A stretch of DNA of 40,010 nt, from contig CALMSY010000008.1 of the NCBI GenBank assembly GCA_937872475.1, forward strand, positions 1-40,010, given 5' to 3'. The notes under the pieces were generated by a model that worked only from the letters and a program-made list of their open reading frames with translations, made no database searches and had not been told where the DNA came from. This document shows, piece after piece, positions 15,829 to 23,566 of this stretch. The position numbers and the translations under genes are program-made. Source of the DNA: 67-14 sp020438345 (GTDB lineage: Bacteria > Actinomycetota > Thermoleophilia > Solirubrobacterales > 70-9). Each line of letters opens with the position of its first letter. Positions within the stretch are counted from its first letter, which is position 1.

Positions 15829-16754
15829 TGAAGGTAACCCTGCTGGCGGGCGGTACCGGCGGGGCAAAACTCGCCGCCGGCATGCAGTCGCTGGTCGGCA
15901 GCGACCTGACGGTGATCGCCAACACCGGCGATGACGTTGAAACCCTCGGGGTTTACGTCTCCCCCGATCCGGACCTTGTCACCTACTGGCTGGCCGGACA
16001 GGTTGACGAAGTTCGTGGCTGGGGTATCAAGGACGACGGTTTCGAGGTCTTCGAGAGGATGACCAGATTCGGAGCTCCGTCCTGGTTTTCACTCTCGAAT
16101 CTGGACCTGGCCGCCTGCCTTTACCGCAAGGACTTCATGGCAGCCGGTGGACGTTTGACCGATGCCCAGGCGCAGATTGGCCGCGGGGTCGGTATCGAGG
16201 CGACCGTATTGCCGATGTCTGACCAGCCGGTCCGGACGATGATCCGCAGCAGCGGCGATTGGCGGGGTCTCCAGGATTACCTGATCCTTGAGGGTGGCAA
16301 GACAGAAGTCGAGGGCGTCGAGCTCCAGGGCATCGATACCGCTGAAGCAACCCCCGAAGTCCTCGACTCCATCGCCACTGCCGACCTGATCGTGATCGGA
16401 CCTTCGAATCCGGTGATCAGCATCGGGCCGATTCTCGCGGTATCCGGCATCCGGCAGGCGATCATTGAAGCTGCGGCACCGGTCGTAGCGGTCAGCCCGT
16501 ACGTAGCGGGCAGAGTGATCAAGGGGCCGACCGACCTATTCATGAAAGCGATTGGCCGTCCGACCACCGCGGCCGGCGTTTCTTCGCTCTATCAAGGGGT
16601 GATCGACGCCATGATCAGCGATGCCGATGATCCCGACCCGCCGCCGGCCGATGTGCGCTCCTTCTCGACTGCGACCCTGATGCACAGCGCCGAAAGCCGC
16701 GCAACCGTCGCCCGGGCTGTACTCAAGGTCGGGGAAACCCTGACCGACGGATGA
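15828..16754 (+). CDS. cofD: 2-phospho-L-lactate / enolpyruvyl transferase of F420 synthesis
   Basis: Equivalent of mycobacterial FbiA. It joins the 7,8-didemethyl-8-hydroxy-5-deazariboflavin (Fo) core to a phospholactyl or phosphoenolpyruvyl group from the GDP-activated donor, giving F420-0 or its dehydro form. 308 residues, full length. Motifs: GGTGGAKLAAG at residues 7-17, NTGDDVETLGVYVSPDPD (~34-51) for Fo/metal binding, and GPSNPVISIGPIL (~188-200). Start ATG overlaps the npdG stop; its own stop overlaps the cofC start (ATGA). Identification is firm; whether it uses phospholactate or PEP cannot be read from sequence, though actinobacteria are known to use PEP. Confidence 0.95.
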   Translation: MKVTLLAGGTGGAKLAAGMQSLVGSDLTVIANTGDDVETLGVYVSPDPDLVTYWLAGQVDEVRGWGIKDDGFEVFERMTRFGAPSWFSLSNLDLAACLYRKDFMAAGGRLTDAQAQIGRGVGIEATVLPMSDQPVRTMIRSSGDWRGLQDYLILEGGKTEVEGVELQGIDTAEATPEVLDSIATADLIVIGPSNPVISIGPILAVSGIRQAIIEAAAPVVAVSPYVAGRVIKGPTDLFMKAIGRPTTAAGVSSLYQGVIDAMISDADDPDPPPADVRSFSTATLMHSAESRATVARAVLKVGETLTDG

Positions 16755-17404
16755 GGGCCGCTGCGGTCATAACCGCGAAGAGGTTCAATGCCGCCAAGCA
16801 GCGGATGTCAACCGGGGTACCTGAGGAACGGCGCCTGGCTTTGGTCGAGGCGATGCTCGGTGACGTCCTCGAAGCTGTTTCGTCTTCCCGCATGGTGGAT
16901 TTGCGGATCGTGGTCACGGGCGAGCCGGTGGCGATCAGCCTTGCCGGGGAATTCGGAGCCGAAGTCATCCACGACCCGGACGATGCCGGTCATATCGGGG
17001 CCGCGAAACTCGGTATCGCCCGGGCGATCGAGCTGGGTGCCGATGCGGCCGTGCTGCTGCCGGGTGACTGCCCATTGCTCGAACCACGGGAGCTCGATCA
17101 CCTGCTGACCGGTCTGCCGAAGCCGTTCGTCGCGATCGTTCCCGACCGTCACCGCACTGGAACCAACGCAATCGCCCTTCGACCGCCAGATGCGATCGAG
17201 CCTTCATTCGGGGAAGGCAGTTGTGAACGCCATCAGCAACTGGCCCGAGCCGCAGGCCTGCCACATTCCACCGAGGATGTTCCGGGTCTGGCCCTGGACC
17301 TGGACACCCCGGCTGACATCGTGGCGCTGACCACGAGGATTGAAATAGCCCGGGGGGCCGGCCGGCAACCCGCACCCCGTACGGCCGCCATACTTGGAAT
17401 CTGA
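16751..17404 (+). CDS. cofC: Phospholactate / phosphoenolpyruvate guanylyltransferase
   Basis: FbiD/CofC activates 2-phospho-L-lactate or PEP with GTP, making the donor for CofD. 217 residues, the usual size for this nucleotidyltransferase-fold protein. The N-terminal pattern ITAKRFNAAKQRMSTGVP is a variant of the family's P-loop-like signature. LLPGDCPLLEP (~112-122) is the metal-binding aspartate motif, and the DRHRTGTNAIAL segment (~137-148) is also conserved. ATGA overlap with cofD and a zero-base gap to cofE show a tightly coupled operon. Firm. Confidence 0.93.
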   Translation: MRAAAVITAKRFNAAKQRMSTGVPEERRLALVEAMLGDVLEAVSSSRMVDLRIVVTGEPVAISLAGEFGAEVIHDPDDAGHIGAAKLGIARAIELGADAAVLLPGDCPLLEPRELDHLLTGLPKPFVAIVPDRHRTGTNAIALRPPDAIEPSFGEGSCERHQQLARAAGLPHSTEDVPGLALDLDTPADIVALTTRIEIARGAGRQPAPRTAAILGI

Positions 17405-18163
17405 GTGGACAGGAACCTGCTCGAAATATTGCCGGTTGAGGGCCTGCCTGAAGTGGATGTGGCATTCAATCTCGGCAACGCGATCGCCGAGCGGATCACC
17501 CTCTCGGAAGGGGACATCATCGCCGTCTCCCAGAAGATCGTCTCCAAATCTGAAGGCAGAGTCGTCCGGCTTGACCAGACCGACCCCGGACCGGCGGCCG
17601 TTGCCCTCGCGGGCCGGACCGGCAAGGACCCGCGCCTGGTTCAGCAGATCCTGAACGAAAGCCGGGAGGTCATCAGGATCGACGAGGAACGCGGGATCCT
17701 GATCACCGAGACCCATCATGGTTTTGTCTGTGCGAATGCCGGGATCGATCAGTCGAACACCGCGAACGAGGATGAGGCGATCCTGCTTCCGCTGGACCCC
17801 GACGGATCGGCTCGGCGGATCAGAGTCGAACTTGAGGCTGCTTCCGGAAAAATGACGGCCGTGGTGGTGACCGATAGCGTTGGCCGAGCCTGGCGCCTCG
17901 GCCAGTCCGAAGTAGCGATCGGTTGTGCCGGATTCGATCCACTCGACGACTGGCGGGGCAAGGCCGACCAGCGAGGCCGGGAGCTGTCGGCCACAGTCAT
18001 CGCAATTGCCGACCAGATCGCGGCCGCGTCTGACCTCGTCCGTGGCAAGGCCAGCGGGATACCCGCGGTAGTAGTTCGTGGCCTCGAGCGGTTCGTTACC
18101 GAAAGCGACGGACCCGGCTGCGTGTCGCAGCTCCGGGACATTCGGAACGACCTGTTTCGCTGA
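17405..18163 (+). CDS. cofE: Coenzyme F420-0:L-glutamate ligase
   Basis: Adds gamma-linked glutamates to F420-0 using GTP. 252 residues, the stand-alone form; the mycobacterial homologue FbiB carries an additional C-terminal FMN/nitroreductase-like domain that is absent here. Visible motifs: VSQKIVSKSEGRVVRL near residue 40, ITETHHGFVCANAGIDQSN near 100, and SVGRAWRLGQSEVAIGCAG near 158. The GTG start follows the cofC TGA directly. If dehydro-F420-0 is made from PEP, the reductase function normally supplied by the FbiB C-terminal domain must be encoded elsewhere. Firm. Confidence 0.94.
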   Translation: MDRNLLEILPVEGLPEVDVAFNLGNAIAERITLSEGDIIAVSQKIVSKSEGRVVRLDQTDPGPAAVALAGRTGKDPRLVQQILNESREVIRIDEERGILITETHHGFVCANAGIDQSNTANEDEAILLPLDPDGSARRIRVELEAASGKMTAVVVTDSVGRAWRLGQSEVAIGCAGFDPLDDWRGKADQRGRELSATVIAIADQIAAASDLVRGKASGIPAVVVRGLERFVTESDGPGCVSQLRDIRNDLFR

Positions 18164-18175
18164 TGACGAGCCGGA

Positions 18176-18181
18176 TACCCT
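18176..18181 (+). promoter_or_regulatory. -10 element (TACCCT) of a probable leaderless promoter
   Basis: TACCCT is six bases before the ATG at 18188, with no Shine-Dalgarno sequence between. Same arrangement as other leaderless-type starts in this window. Confidence 0.5.
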
Positions 18182-18187
18182 GAACCT

Positions 18188-18754
18188 ATGGGACGGCTTA
18201 TTTACGGATCGATGTCGGTGTCACTCGATGGTTTCTTCGAGGCCGCTGATGTCGGGATCGCATGGACTGTGCCGGAGGATGAGGTTCACCGGCTCTCCAA
18301 TAAACAGGTCAGTGAACACGCTGCGATCATTATGGGCCGCGGCCTGTACGAGGTGATGGTCCCGTACTGGCATGATCTCCTGGACTCCGGGGAAGGTGGC
18401 GAAATTGAACAGGAGTTCGCACAGGTCTGGGCGGAAATCCCGAAGTTCGTGGCCTCACGAACCCTGACCGATGTGCACGAATCCTGCGAGCTGATCGAAG
18501 GCAACGCGATCGAGTGGATTGCCCGCAAAAAGGAAGAAACCGACGGCGATATCGAAGTCAGCGGTATCGATCTGGCGTCACAGGTAGAGGCTGCCGGGCT
18601 GATCGACGTCTACCGGCTCAATGTCCTGCCGGTCACCCTCGGTGCCGGGAAGCCGTTTTTTCGGGAGGACGGGGTTCGGCGTGACCTTGAGTTGACCGAC
18701 CTCCATCGCTTCCCCCGTGGCACGGTTTCGTTGGAATACACCGTCAAACGGTGA
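18188..18754 (+). CDS. RibD C-terminal / dihydrofolate reductase-like protein
   Basis: 188 residues of the DHFR/RibD_C fold. The N-terminal strand and loop IYGSMSVSLDGFFEAADVG is the family hallmark, followed by AIIMGRGLYEVM (pyridine nucleotide side) and GIDLASQVEAAGLIDVYRLNVLPVTLGAGKPFF, the C-terminal signature. Members are NADPH-dependent reductases of mostly unknown substrate; they are not the essential DHFR. It follows the F420 operon by 24 bases but seems to have its own leaderless promoter. Its last 11 bases overlap the convergent alcohol dehydrogenase gene. Confidence 0.87.
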   Translation: MGRLIYGSMSVSLDGFFEAADVGIAWTVPEDEVHRLSNKQVSEHAAIIMGRGLYEVMVPYWHDLLDSGEGGEIEQEFAQVWAEIPKFVASRTLTDVHESCELIEGNAIEWIARKKEETDGDIEVSGIDLASQVEAAGLIDVYRLNVLPVTLGAGKPFFREDGVRRDLELTDLHRFPRGTVSLEYTVKR

Positions 18755-19730
18755 GTACCGTCGAACCCTGCGAGGCGCCGCTGCGGATCGCATCGAGGGC
18801 CTGGTCCGCCGCTTCGAGAGGCAGGGTTTCAACCAGTGGCTCCACCCCATGCCTGGCCGCCAGGTCAAGCAGGGCGACACCATCTGACCTGGTCAGGTTG
18901 GCGACTGAATGAAGGCTCCGCTCCTCCCAGAGCATCTCGTACGGAAAGGAGGGGATGTCACTCATGTGAATTCCCGCGCTGACGATCCGGGCTCCGCGCT
19001 CACTCGCTTTCAGGGCGTCGATCATCAACGAGCCAACCGAAGCGAAGACGATTGCCGCATCCAGCGGCTCGGGCGGCAGCTCATCTGATCCGCCAGCCCA
19101 TTCAGCGCCGAGCGAGCGGGCGAAATCCTGGCCAGCCGAGTCACCCGGTCGGGTAAACGCGAAGACGCGTCTTCCTTCGCCTGCGGCGATCTGACAGAGA
19201 ATGTGGGCGGAAGAACCGAACCCGTAGAGGCCAAGCCGCTCACCATCACCGGCGATCGAAAGCGCCCTGTATCCGATCATTCCGGCACAAAGCAGCGGTG
19301 CGACGTGGATGTCATCGATTGCGTCCGGGAGCGGGAAACAGAACCGCTCGTCCGCCACTGCGAATTCCGCGAACCCGCCGTCAATGTCGTAGCCGGTGAA
19401 GCGGGCGTTCTCGCAAAGGTTCTCGCGGCCATCCCGGCAGAACCTGCATTGACCGTCGGTCCAGCCCAGCCAGGGCACGCCGACCCGCGCTCCGGGGCTG
19501 AAACGTCCGGTGCCTGCCCCGGATTCGGCCACCGTGCCGACTATCTGGTGACCCGGGACCAGCGGCAGTTTCGGTTCGGTCAGGTCGGCATCCACTATGT
19601 GAAGGTCGGTCCGGCAAACCCCGCAGGTCGAAACGCGGATCAGGACCTGTCCCGGAGCGGGCTCAGGAACCGGCAGGTCACGGGGCTGAAGCTTGCCCGG
19701 CAGGGTTTCCAGAACCATGGCGCGCATCAT
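18744..19730 (-). CDS. Zinc-dependent alcohol dehydrogenase (MDR family)
   Basis: 328 residues, medium-chain dehydrogenase/reductase. The catalytic zinc ligands are visible: CGVCRTDLH (Cys near 37) and GHQIVGTV (His near 60). The structural-zinc lobe GQCRFCRDGRENLC retains three of the four cysteines; the first is replaced by Asp (WTDGQC). The nucleotide-binding region is GLYGFGSSAHILCQIA (near 168), a variant of GxGxxG. The protein resembles AdhA-type actinobacterial ADHs that oxidise primary alcohols or reduce aldehydes. GGGAGG precedes the ATGATG start. It begins 14 bases after fbiC, so it is probably in that operon. Substrate unknown. Confidence 0.88.
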   Translation of the reverse strand: MMRAMVLETLPGKLQPRDLPVPEPAPGQVLIRVSTCGVCRTDLHIVDADLTEPKLPLVPGHQIVGTVAESGAGTGRFSPGARVGVPWLGWTDGQCRFCRDGRENLCENARFTGYDIDGGFAEFAVADERFCFPLPDAIDDIHVAPLLCAGMIGYRALSIAGDGERLGLYGFGSSAHILCQIAAGEGRRVFAFTRPGDSAGQDFARSLGAEWAGGSDELPPEPLDAAIVFASVGSLMIDALKASERGARIVSAGIHMSDIPSFPYEMLWEERSLHSVANLTRSDGVALLDLAARHGVEPLVETLPLEAADQALDAIRSGASQGSTVLTV

Positions 19731-19744
19731 CCGGACCTCCCTCT

Positions 19745-22084
19745 TCAGGTCGTGGCAGGCCCGGCCAGATTAGTGACCAGGTCCGGTGGTGGTGAACTGA
19801 CCGGGTCGGGAAATTCCTGGATGATCTCGTATGAAGTATTGCGCTGGGCGGCGTTGCGACCGGCCCGATGAGCCGCATCAACCAGTTCCTCCGCCTCGAG
19901 CCGCACCCCGTGCTGGGAACCAGCCATCCTGGAAATGCTTTCCTCCATCAGGGTTCCGCCGAGGTCGTTGACTCCCCAGTTGAGCGCTTCTGTCGCTCCG
20001 TCGAGGCCCATTTTCACCCAGCTGGCCTGAAGGTTGGTGATTGACCGTCCAAGCGCAAGGCGGAAGGCTGCGGTGTGCTTCAGGTTTTCCTCGATGGAGA
20101 TCTCCTCGACTCCGTGGGTGCGCCCGAGAAGCGTGTTGAAGGGAATGAAACTCAATGGCACGAACTCGGTGATCCCGCCGGTGCGTTCCTGGAGGTTCCG
20201 GATCACCTTCATGTGACGGGCCAGTTCGCGTGGCTCTTCGATATGCCCGAACATCACGGTGGACGTCGATTTCAGGCCCGCGCGATGGGAAGCTTCGATG
20301 ATCTCGACCCAGCGGTCAGCCGGCAGTTTGTTCGGCGAAATCCGCTGGCGAACCCCGTCGTCCAGGACTTCCGCGGCGGTGCCCGGGGTCGAGCCCAGCC
20401 CGCAGTCGATCAGGTAGGCGAAAACCTCTTCCGGAGACAACCCCGAGGTTTCGCACATGTGATTGATCTCCATGGGCGAGTAGGCGTGAAGATGAATCTC
20501 CGGGGCAACCGACTTGGCCAGCTTCAGCCAGCGTCCGTATGCCTCGAGGTCGAGTTCCGGATGGATTCCTCCCTGCATGCAGAGTTCGGTCGCGCCGAAC
20601 TCGACTGCCTCTTCGACCCGGCCCCTGAACTCTTCCTCGGTTGACTCATAGGCATCAGGCGAGCGACGACCCTGGCCGAAGCCGCAGAAAGCGCAGCCGA
20701 CCGTGCAGATGTTGGTGAAGTTGATGTTCCGGTTGACCACGAAAGTGGCCGTGTCACCGGCCAGGTCGTGACGCAACCTGTCGGCGGCGATCCGCATCGA
20801 CTCGATCACCTCGGGCCTTGTTTCAGCGAAGAGAGCGGTCAGCTCATCTTCACTGAGCGGTTCGCCCTCCCCGCCCTTGGCGATCGCCTCGATCGCCAGT
20901 CCGGGGTCGATTTCCTCTTCGCTGACCCGGCCCGAACCGAGCCGCGGGATGAAGCTCCAGAACCTGAGTTTGATCACGTCGAGGACGCCCTGTTCCATCC
21001 ATTCGGCGTTCATGTACTGGGGATAGACGCAGAGCCTTTCCGTCAGGGCGTAGCCGAGCGGCTGGAGTTCTTTGCGGACCTGATGGGGGCTCGGGAAGGG
21101 GTGTTCGGGTGAAATGTGGTCGCCGTTTGCGGACAGCCCACCAAGGTCGGTCGCCCCGGCCTCGACCAGTCCGGCCCACCAGTCAGAAAGGTTGGGTGGC
21201 ACCTGTACTCCCACTCCGGGCATCAGACGGGCGGTTTCCCGGATCAGGTGCTTCAGATCTTCGATCGTCACCGCACAGGCCCAGTCCGGCAGGGGAATCG
21301 AAGGACGGCCCGAATCTCCCTGGTCCGGCCCGGTGCCTTCACGGACCTGCCCGGTATCTGCCTCATCCACCACGCCGCTGTCCAGACCTACCTTCACGTC
21401 TGATTCCCGCCAGCGACGGTCGGAAGCCTCAGCAGCTATTTCGGCGGGCTCCTGCCCGTAGTAGCGGGGGTGGGGCACGAAGTTCTGGATGATCACTTCC
21501 TGAATGTGACCGTACTTGCGATGCAATTCGGCCAGCTTCTCCAGCGACTCGATGCGCTCTTCCGGTGTCTCGCCAATCCCGACAAGGATGCCGGTCGTGA
21601 AGGGGATTTTCAGACGACCGGCGGCCTCGATCGTCTTCAGGCGGTGGGCCGGATGTTTGGTCGGCGAGCCAGCGTGAACGGTCTTCATCAGACGTTCCGA
21701 AGCCGATTCAAGCATCAGGCCCTGGGAAGCGGTCACTTCTCGCAGACGGGCGAGGTCTGATGCCCCGATCGCCCCGATATTCGTATGCGGCAGGATCCCC
21801 CGCTCCAATGCCCGCTCGCATGCCCAGATCACATACGAAGTGAAATCCTCATGTCCCCAGGAGCGAAGCTGCTCCTTCACGACCGGGTTCACTTCCGGCT
21901 TCTCGCCTGTCAGGAACAGCAGTTCCTTCGCCCTCTTCTTCACCGCTTCGTCCAGCATGCGCTCGACATCGTCCGGTGGGTGGATATGCGCCTGATGAGT
22001 GGCGAACGCGCAGTATTTGCAGTAGCACTGACAGGTTCTCGACAGGGAGATCGTGTAATTGCGAGAAAAGGTGACCCGGCGCAT
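19745..22084 (-). CDS. fbiC: Fo synthase (fused CofG-CofH), 7,8-didemethyl-8-hydroxy-5-deazariboflavin synthase
   Basis: Makes the deazaflavin chromophore of F420 from tyrosine and a ribityl-aminouracil using two radical-SAM active sites. About 779 residues from ATG 22084. The N-terminal CofG half has CQCYCKYCAF near residue 17 (CxxxCxxC plus an extra Cys). The C-terminal CofH half has ICTVGCAFCGFGQG near 455-470. Both halves retain long family segments (TNIGAIGASDLARLREV; GGIHPELDLEAYGRW; YSPMEINH). An in-frame TTG at 22096 would overlap the -10-like TAGGTT on this strand, so ATG 22084 is preferred. Probably co-transcribed with the alcohol dehydrogenase. The other F420 genes lie on the opposite strand 1.6 kb away. 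Firm. Confidence 0.95.
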   Translation of the reverse strand: MRRVTFSRNYTISLSRTCQCYCKYCAFATHQAHIHPPDDVERMLDEAVKKRAKELLFLTGEKPEVNPVVKEQLRSWGHEDFTSYVIWACERALERGILPHTNIGAIGASDLARLREVTASQGLMLESASERLMKTVHAGSPTKHPAHRLKTIEAAGRLKIPFTTGILVGIGETPEERIESLEKLAELHRKYGHIQEVIIQNFVPHPRYYGQEPAEIAAEASDRRWRESDVKVGLDSGVVDEADTGQVREGTGPDQGDSGRPSIPLPDWACAVTIEDLKHLIRETARLMPGVGVQVPPNLSDWWAGLVEAGATDLGGLSANGDHISPEHPFPSPHQVRKELQPLGYALTERLCVYPQYMNAEWMEQGVLDVIKLRFWSFIPRLGSGRVSEEEIDPGLAIEAIAKGGEGEPLSEDELTALFAETRPEVIESMRIAADRLRHDLAGDTATFVVNRNINFTNICTVGCAFCGFGQGRRSPDAYESTEEEFRGRVEEAVEFGATELCMQGGIHPELDLEAYGRWLKLAKSVAPEIHLHAYSPMEINHMCETSGLSPEEVFAYLIDCGLGSTPGTAAEVLDDGVRQRISPNKLPADRWVEIIEASHRAGLKSTSTVMFGHIEEPRELARHMKVIRNLQERTGGITEFVPLSFIPFNTLLGRTHGVEEISIEENLKHTAAFRLALGRSITNLQASWVKMGLDGATEALNWGVNDLGGTLMEESISRMAGSQHGVRLEAEELVDAAHRAGRNAAQRNTSYEIIQEFPDPVSSPPPDLVTNLAGPATT

Positions 22085-22094
22085 CTGGTGATTC

Positions 22095-22125
22095 AACCTA
22101 CCGCAGTGAAACCTCCCATTAGGCT
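22095..22125. promoter_or_regulatory. Divergent -10 elements for fbiC and the cupredoxin gene
   Basis: TAGGTT on the minus strand (22100-22095) lies ten bases before the fbiC ATG. TAGGCT on the plus strand (22120-22125) lies about 37 bases before the cupredoxin ATG, which has its own strong ribosome binding site (AAGGAGAGG). No -35 boxes are clear. Confidence 0.45.
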
Positions 22126-22162
22126 GTAGGCAGTTCCTTCCAACGGCCCATTACAAGGAGAG

Positions 22163-22621
22163 GTGATGAGAAACACCGCGAAACTACTGGTCCTACCGCT
22201 CGCGATTGGCGCCCTGCTGGTCGGTTGCGGCAGTGACGATTCATCGGACGATACGTCCAGCACAACAACCAACCAGACCGAACAACCGGCCGGAGGCAGC
22301 AACACCGGCGGCGATTCAAGCAATGCCGGCAAGGCCCAGGTGCTCGCCCTGGCTGCCGATCCTTCGGGGGCGCTGGCCTATGAGGAGACCGAGCTGTCAG
22401 CCAACGCCGGCAAGGTGACGGTCGACTTCACCAACGATTCCCCGGTCGCGCACGATGCCGTCTTTAACGACGCCAACGGCAACGAGGTGGGCCGCACACC
22501 GGTGATCACCGGTGAGAGCACGGTTGCCGAGTTTGAGGTCAAACCAGGTGACTACACGTTCTACTGCTCCCTGCCCGGTCACGAAGAAGCAGGAATGAAG
22601 GGAACCCTGACCGTCAAGTAG
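22163..22621 (+). CDS. Cupredoxin-like (plastocyanin family) lipoprotein
   Basis: 152 residues. The N-terminus is a lipoprotein signal with lipobox LVGC (Cys at 21). A low-complexity Asp/Ser/Thr/Gly linker (~22-55) leads to a single cupredoxin domain. All four type-1 copper ligands are visible: His in SPVAHDAVF, then Cys, His and Met in YCSLPGHEEAGM. It is expected to be a small blue-copper electron carrier held on the outer face of the membrane. It has a strong ribosome binding site and is followed by a perfect hairpin terminator at 22643. No partner oxidase is encoded next to it. Confidence 0.9.
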   Translation: MMRNTAKLLVLPLAIGALLVGCGSDDSSDDTSSTTTNQTEQPAGGSNTGGDSSNAGKAQVLALAADPSGALAYEETELSANAGKVTVDFTNDSPVAHDAVFNDANGNEVGRTPVITGESTVAEFEVKPGDYTFYCSLPGHEEAGMKGTLTVK

Positions 22622-22642
22622 CGACGATCGCCGGTATTTCTG

Positions 22643-22675
22643 AGTATCCCGGAGCCGTTTCGGCTCCGGGATACT
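22643..22675 (+). terminator. Terminator hairpin after the cupredoxin gene
   Basis: Perfect 15-bp inverted repeat, AGTATCCCGGAGCCG (22643-22657) and its complement (22661-22675) with loop TTT, followed by TTCTG. It ends only 11 bases before the crcB start, so crcB expression depends on readthrough or on a promoter inside or upstream of the hairpin. Confidence 0.88.
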
Positions 22676-22686
22676 TTCTGCCTTCA

Positions 22687-23088
22687 ATGCTTGAGCGACA
22701 TCCCATCCAGAAGCTCACCGCGATCTTCACCGGCGGCGCTGTCGGAGCACTGATCCGGGTCGGTCTCTCGGAATCATTCCCGCACTCGGTAGCTGCCTGG
22801 CCCTGGCCGACTTTTGTGGTCAACATAACCGGCGCCTTCCTGATCGGCTATCTCTTCGCTGCTTTCCGGGATCGCCCACCCGGTCAGATCCACCACCCCT
22901 TTCTCGCAATCGGGATTTGCGGCACCCTGACTACATTTTCCACGATGCAGCTCGAGCTTTTCAACATGCTTGAAATGGGTGAAACTGCGCTCGCTGGTCT
23001 TTCCCTGACCGCCAGTCTCTTGATCGGATACTTCGCACTGCGGCTTGGTATTGCTGTCGAAACCCTCCGTCGGGGGACCAGCAATTGA
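22687..23088 (+). CDS. crcB: Fluoride channel subunit CrcB/FluC, copy 1
   Basis: 133 residues with four hydrophobic helices. Signature motifs of Fluc channels: GGAVGALIRVGL (~16-27), VVNITGAF (~44), and GICGTLTTFSTM (~76-87) with the TTFST sodium/pore segment. It exports fluoride passively across the membrane. The gene overlaps the next by TTGA, and the two would form a heterodimeric channel as in other Gram-positive bacteria. No ribosome binding site precedes ATG 22687, and I see no fluoride-riboswitch pattern in the 65 bases before it. Confidence 0.92.
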   Translation: MLERHPIQKLTAIFTGGAVGALIRVGLSESFPHSVAAWPWPTFVVNITGAFLIGYLFAAFRDRPPGQIHHPFLAIGICGTLTTFSTMQLELFNMLEMGETALAGLSLTASLLIGYFALRLGIAVETLRRGTSN

Positions 23089-23444
23089 GCCTCACAGGCT
23101 GGGTGCTTATTGGAGCTGCGGGAGGGCTCGCAGCTGTTTTCCGCTACCTGCTCGACGCCGAGATCGCCCGCCTGGCCAATTCCCCGTTCCCGATCGGCAT
23201 CCTGGCCGTGAACCTAACCGGTGCTCTGCTGGTCGGCCTGGCCGCCGGCAGCACCCTTAGTGGCCAGACCCTGACAATCGTTGCTGGCGGATTGATCGGA
23301 TCGTTCACCACCTTTTCGACCTGGATCCTCGATACCCACAAGCTCGCGCTCCTCGACCAGATGAGGCTGGCGTGGCTCAACATCGCCGTCTCTACCGTTG
23401 CCGGTCTGGCTGCTGTCGTATTGGGCCACGCAATCGCCGTGTAG
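23085..23444 (+). CDS. crcB: Fluoride channel subunit CrcB/FluC, copy 2
   Basis: 119 residues, TTG start overlapping the stop of the first crcB (TTGA). Four hydrophobic helices with GAAGGLAAVFRYLLD (Arg-Tyr retained, unlike copy 1), VNLTGALLVG and GGLIGSFTTFSTWILD. Paired copies with slightly different motifs are expected when two subunits assemble in opposite orientation. Followed by the terminator at 23505. Confidence 0.92.
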   Translation: MSLTGWVLIGAAGGLAAVFRYLLDAEIARLANSPFPIGILAVNLTGALLVGLAAGSTLSGQTLTIVAGGLIGSFTTFSTWILDTHKLALLDQMRLAWLNIAVSTVAGLAAVVLGHAIAV

Positions 23445-23504
23445 CCAGCCGTTGCTGCGATTTGCGACATGACTCACAGCCGCAACTCGCAGCAGCCCCA
23501 ACAA

Positions 23505-23534
23505 GAAAGGGCGGCCCGCCTGGGCCGCCCTTTC
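23505..23534. terminator. Bidirectional terminator between crcB pair and aquaporin
   Basis: Perfect 13-bp stem GAAAGGGCGGCCC (23505-23517) and complement (23522-23534), loop GCCT. A-rich and T-rich sides allow function in both directions, between two convergent genes. Confidence 0.88.
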
Positions 23535-23566
23535 GACGTTCAGTTCAGCTCGGAACTGAAGACAGT

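Noticed and set aside
22622..22686. Fluoride riboswitch before crcB
   Set aside because: The gap is filled by a simple terminator-type inverted repeat; the conserved pseudoknot segments of the fluoride aptamer are not seen.
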